Source of the DNA: UBA12276 sp041476285
GTDB taxonomy: Archaea; Micrarchaeota; Micrarchaeia; Micrarchaeales; Micrarchaeaceae
DNA length: 8,305 bases
Reading direction: 5' to 3'
NCBI GenBank assembly: GCA_041476285.1
Contig: JBGOTD010000034.1
Location: 1 to 8,305, forward strand
Position numbers and translations under genes: made by a program. Below the pieces are notes generated by a model that worked only from the letters and a program-made list of their open reading frames with translations, was not told the DNA's origin and did no database searches. This document shows positions 6,560 to 8,305 of this stretch, in pieces (position 1 is the stretch's first letter; each line of letters starts with the position of its first letter).

Positions 6560-7135
6560 CTATATTTTTAACTTACTTAATATCTGGTTTAATTTTCTGA
6601 AATCCTTTTCCATAATCGGAATTTTGTTTCTTATTCTGACTGCCGCAGCAGGATGCATACTAACAAAGTATGTTCTTACATCTTTTCTTACAACTTTGCC
6701 ATGGATGGAAGCCACTTTCTCCAAATTCAATACAGTTTTGCATGCAACAGAGCCAAGCAGCACAACAATTTTCGGATTTACTATATTTATCTGCTCAAAG
6801 AGGAACTTTTTGCAAATTTCTATCTCCTCTTTTGTAGGGATTCTATTCTTCGGTGGGAAAAATTGTACAACACTTACTATGTAAATTGATTTTCTTTCGA
6901 GACCTGATATCGAAATAAGCCTGTCAAGAAATTTTCCGCTTGTTCCTATAAACGGTCTTCTCTCAATATCCTCATTCTTTCCTGGAGCCTGGCCTATAAA
7001 CATGACTTTTGCATCAAGTGGTCCCTCTCCTGGAACAAATCTTTTGCTAAGTGACCATCCATTTACTATTTTCGGTAGCTTTTCATATCTTGAATTGAGT
7101 TTTTGCATCCTGCTTATTTTATCCACGGTAATCAC
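6560..7135 (-). CDS. Uracil-DNA glycosylase superfamily protein, family-4-like, lacking most Fe-S cluster ligands
   Basis: Family 4 enzymes excise uracil from DNA to start base-excision repair. The 191 aa show the family order: GEGPLDAKVMFIGQAPG (36-52), RPFIG (60-64, uracil-stacking Phe F62), PPKNRIP (94-100), E-I-x-I-C (C108), LLGSVA (126-131) and the catalytic-loop SMHPA (H161). Departures from family 4, compared from memory with the Thermus enzyme: both N-terminal cysteines of the CxxC pair are missing (NSRYEKL instead), and the cysteine before RPP is F92, leaving only C108 of four cluster ligands. GEGPG/GEAPG has become GQAPG (Q49), and the Asn of the TN pair is S88. The fold looks intact with no frameshift. 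The GTG start at 7135 shares GTGA with the stop of the upstream archaeosortase-like gene, implying translational coupling. Whether it removes uracil, another base or nothing cannot be read from sequence. Confidence 0.88.
   Translation of the reverse strand: MITVDKISRMQKLNSRYEKLPKIVNGWSLSKRFVPGEGPLDAKVMFIGQAPGKNEDIERRPFIGTSGKFLDRLISISGLERKSIYIVSVVQFFPPKNRIPTKEEIEICKKFLFEQINIVNPKIVVLLGSVACKTVLNLEKVASIHGKVVRKDVRTYFVSMHPAAAVRIRNKIPIMEKDFRKLNQILSKLKI
6561..6570 (+). terminator. T-rich stretch after lysS, possible archaeal terminator
   Basis: TATATTTTTA begins about 32 bp past the lysS stop and contains a run of five T. Archaeal RNA polymerase often stops at such runs. It lies inside the last codons of the convergent glycosylase gene, so the two 3' ends overlap slightly. 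Confidence 0.3.
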
Positions 7136-8304
7136 TTATCTGAGGATGCAATTAGATAGCTCTGACATAGGAACCCAACACCGGTCCTGCTCTGTCTCGC
7201 AACTGAATTGTAAAATACAGATTCAAGATAATTCCAAAAGCCTATTGTGCCATAGTTGATAAGATTGCAACTAGTGGACGAGTTCGTATCGGCCCTTTTG
7301 AATATTATATAATTGACCATAAGCCAACCGCCGCTGAAATTATAAGGCAATGAGAAATAATTAACGTCAAATATTGTATTGCCAGAATAAGCTCCCTGTG
7401 CTGTAATTGTTACACCATTTTTAAGAAGGTAGGAATTAGCCCTGCCAATTGGTATGTATCCTGGCAAATGGATGGAAGAAAACGGCGAATATGAAACGTT
7501 AGTAATTGCATATACTGATTCATTTGGACCTGCATTCAAATTACCCAACAAAAATATGGTGCTTGAATTTGAAGAATTTAGAACGGCTATATTGCTACCT
7601 GCATTCTCTATGCTTGACAATACTTGTTGATCTACAACAACCTTGCTTGTGCCTTTGGCAAAAAGTGCAGCGGATGCATGCAAGTCATTACCATATCCTG
7701 AATTAAATGCAAACGCGACCACTGCAAAAACCAAGGCAATGACAATTATTGTAAGACTGTTGTTGTCCCTAAATCTATAAAACGTTTTTATGTCATTTAA
7801 AGTGCCCTTTCTTGCTTTTCTTAAATTAAGTCCGTATTTGTAGGCAAGCAGCACCATCAGAATTATTGCTACATAGAAAATCAGCTGTCCTGCAAACAGG
7901 TGATAAGTACTTACTGCATTATTTAAGCCGTAATATGCCCATACAATCGCAATCGAAAGCATTCTGATGAAGTTCAGTGCAAGTATTAGCAACGTACCGG
8001 AGACTATCCAATATACCTTGTTCCTCAGTCTTCCATCATAAAGGTAGGCAAGAGGCATCAAGAACATGATGAATGCCACAAATGTCCCTAATGATGTGCA
8101 GGTGCTTGATATGGTTATGTTCCCTACAAGATTTGATGATATCATAAGTCCGACTTTGGAAACCTGCACGCCTATCCCTTTCAATACTCCGTAAACAAAA
8201 ACTGCGTTAAGGTTTGCAAAAGCATTGGTGAGGTTGAGCAAAGGCATGATTATTAGGGGAGACGCGAACGCCGCATATATAATCAAAGGATAAAGCTTCT
8301 TTGC
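7132..8304 (-). CDS. Archaeosortase/exosortase-family membrane protein with C-terminal ectodomain (5' partial)
   Basis: Enzymes of this family are multipass membrane transpeptidases that process or anchor surface proteins carrying C-terminal sorting tails. The frame runs open to the right edge, so the start is missing; numbering counts from the TTG at 8286, an internal codon. The core (to about 155) has several hydrophobic segments and the catalytic triad pattern in order and spacing: C63 in STCTSLGTF, R108 in NFIRM, H129 in YHLFAGQ. A basic cytoplasmic stretch (150-174) and one more membrane segment (178-194) lead to an exterior domain of about 190 residues (195-384) with sequons (NSS, NES, NVS, NFS), Tyr/Ser/Asn-rich beta-type sequence and two cysteines that could pair. 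The domain is positioned like EpsI attached to some bacterial exosortases, but I see no clear EpsI motif. No recognisable sorting-tail substrate lies in the window. Confidence 0.85.
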   Translation of the reverse strand, partial: AKKLYPLIIYAAFASPLIIMPLLNLTNAFANLNAVFVYGVLKGIGVQVSKVGLMISSNLVGNITISSTCTSLGTFVAFIMFLMPLAYLYDGRLRNKVYWIVSGTLLILALNFIRMLSIAIVWAYYGLNNAVSTYHLFAGQLIFYVAIILMVLLAYKYGLNLRKARKGTLNDIKTFYRFRDNNSLTIIVIALVFAVVAFAFNSGYGNDLHASAALFAKGTSKVVVDQQVLSSIENAGSNIAVLNSSNSSTIFLLGNLNAGPNESVYAITNVSYSPFSSIHLPGYIPIGRANSYLLKNGVTITAQGAYSGNTIFDVNYFSLPYNFSGGWLMVNYIIFKRADTNSSTSCNLINYGTIGFWNYLESVFYNSVARQSRTGVGFLCQSYLIASSDK

Positions 8305-8305
8305 A

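Overview
The window looks archaeal. It carries a topoisomerase VI B subunit, a Pno1/Dim2-type two-KH-domain protein and a C-R-H exosortase/archaeosortase-type membrane protein. It also has AT-rich TATA boxes about 25 nt upstream of likely transcription starts, leaderless-looking starts, and an exported protein dense in N-glycosylation sequons. Compact spacing, moderate GC and a class II lysyl-tRNA synthetase would suit a small-genome (DPANN/Micrarchaeota-like) lineage, but that placement is inference; no rRNA or other phylogenetic marker was available to test it.

Layout. Positions 3-1775 (+) hold the 3' part of a large membrane-anchored glycoprotein-like gene that enters from the left edge. 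It converges, with a 9-bp gap, on a two-gene minus-strand unit: pno1-like KH gene (3926-3402), then top6B (3392-1785). This unit has a TATA box, an SD-like GAGGT and an 18-bp palindrome upstream. Next comes a small minus-strand gene (4224-4036, 62 aa), which shares a divergent regulatory region with a plus-strand coiled-coil plus winged-helix regulator (4443-4994). That region is rich in TCAT/TTCATGAA repeats and palindromes. Two hairpins follow the regulator, and then lysS (5099-6529, +) with a TATA box placed for a leaderless mRNA. lysS converges with a second minus-strand unit: an archaeosortase-like gene that runs off the right edge (8304-7132), joined by a 4-bp GTGA stop/start overlap to a family-4-like uracil-DNA glycosylase (7135-6560).

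How the genes relate. KH protein (ribosome assembly), topoisomerase VI B and LysRS are core information-processing genes. The membrane glycoprotein and the archaeosortase are cell-surface genes at opposite ends, with no direct sign that they work together. The points most worth a second look are: the glycosylase, which lacks three of the four expected Fe-S cysteines and has changes at two catalytic/recognition positions; the archaeosortase core with an attached ectodomain; the first gene, which pairs a glycosylated exterior with a winged-helix/nuclease-like interior; and the palindromes next to the KH-top6B promoter and the regulator promoter. The glycosylase-archaeosortase stretch is visibly more AT-rich than the rest. 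I found no tRNA, rRNA, CRISPR array, insertion sequence or clearly new multi-gene defence system.
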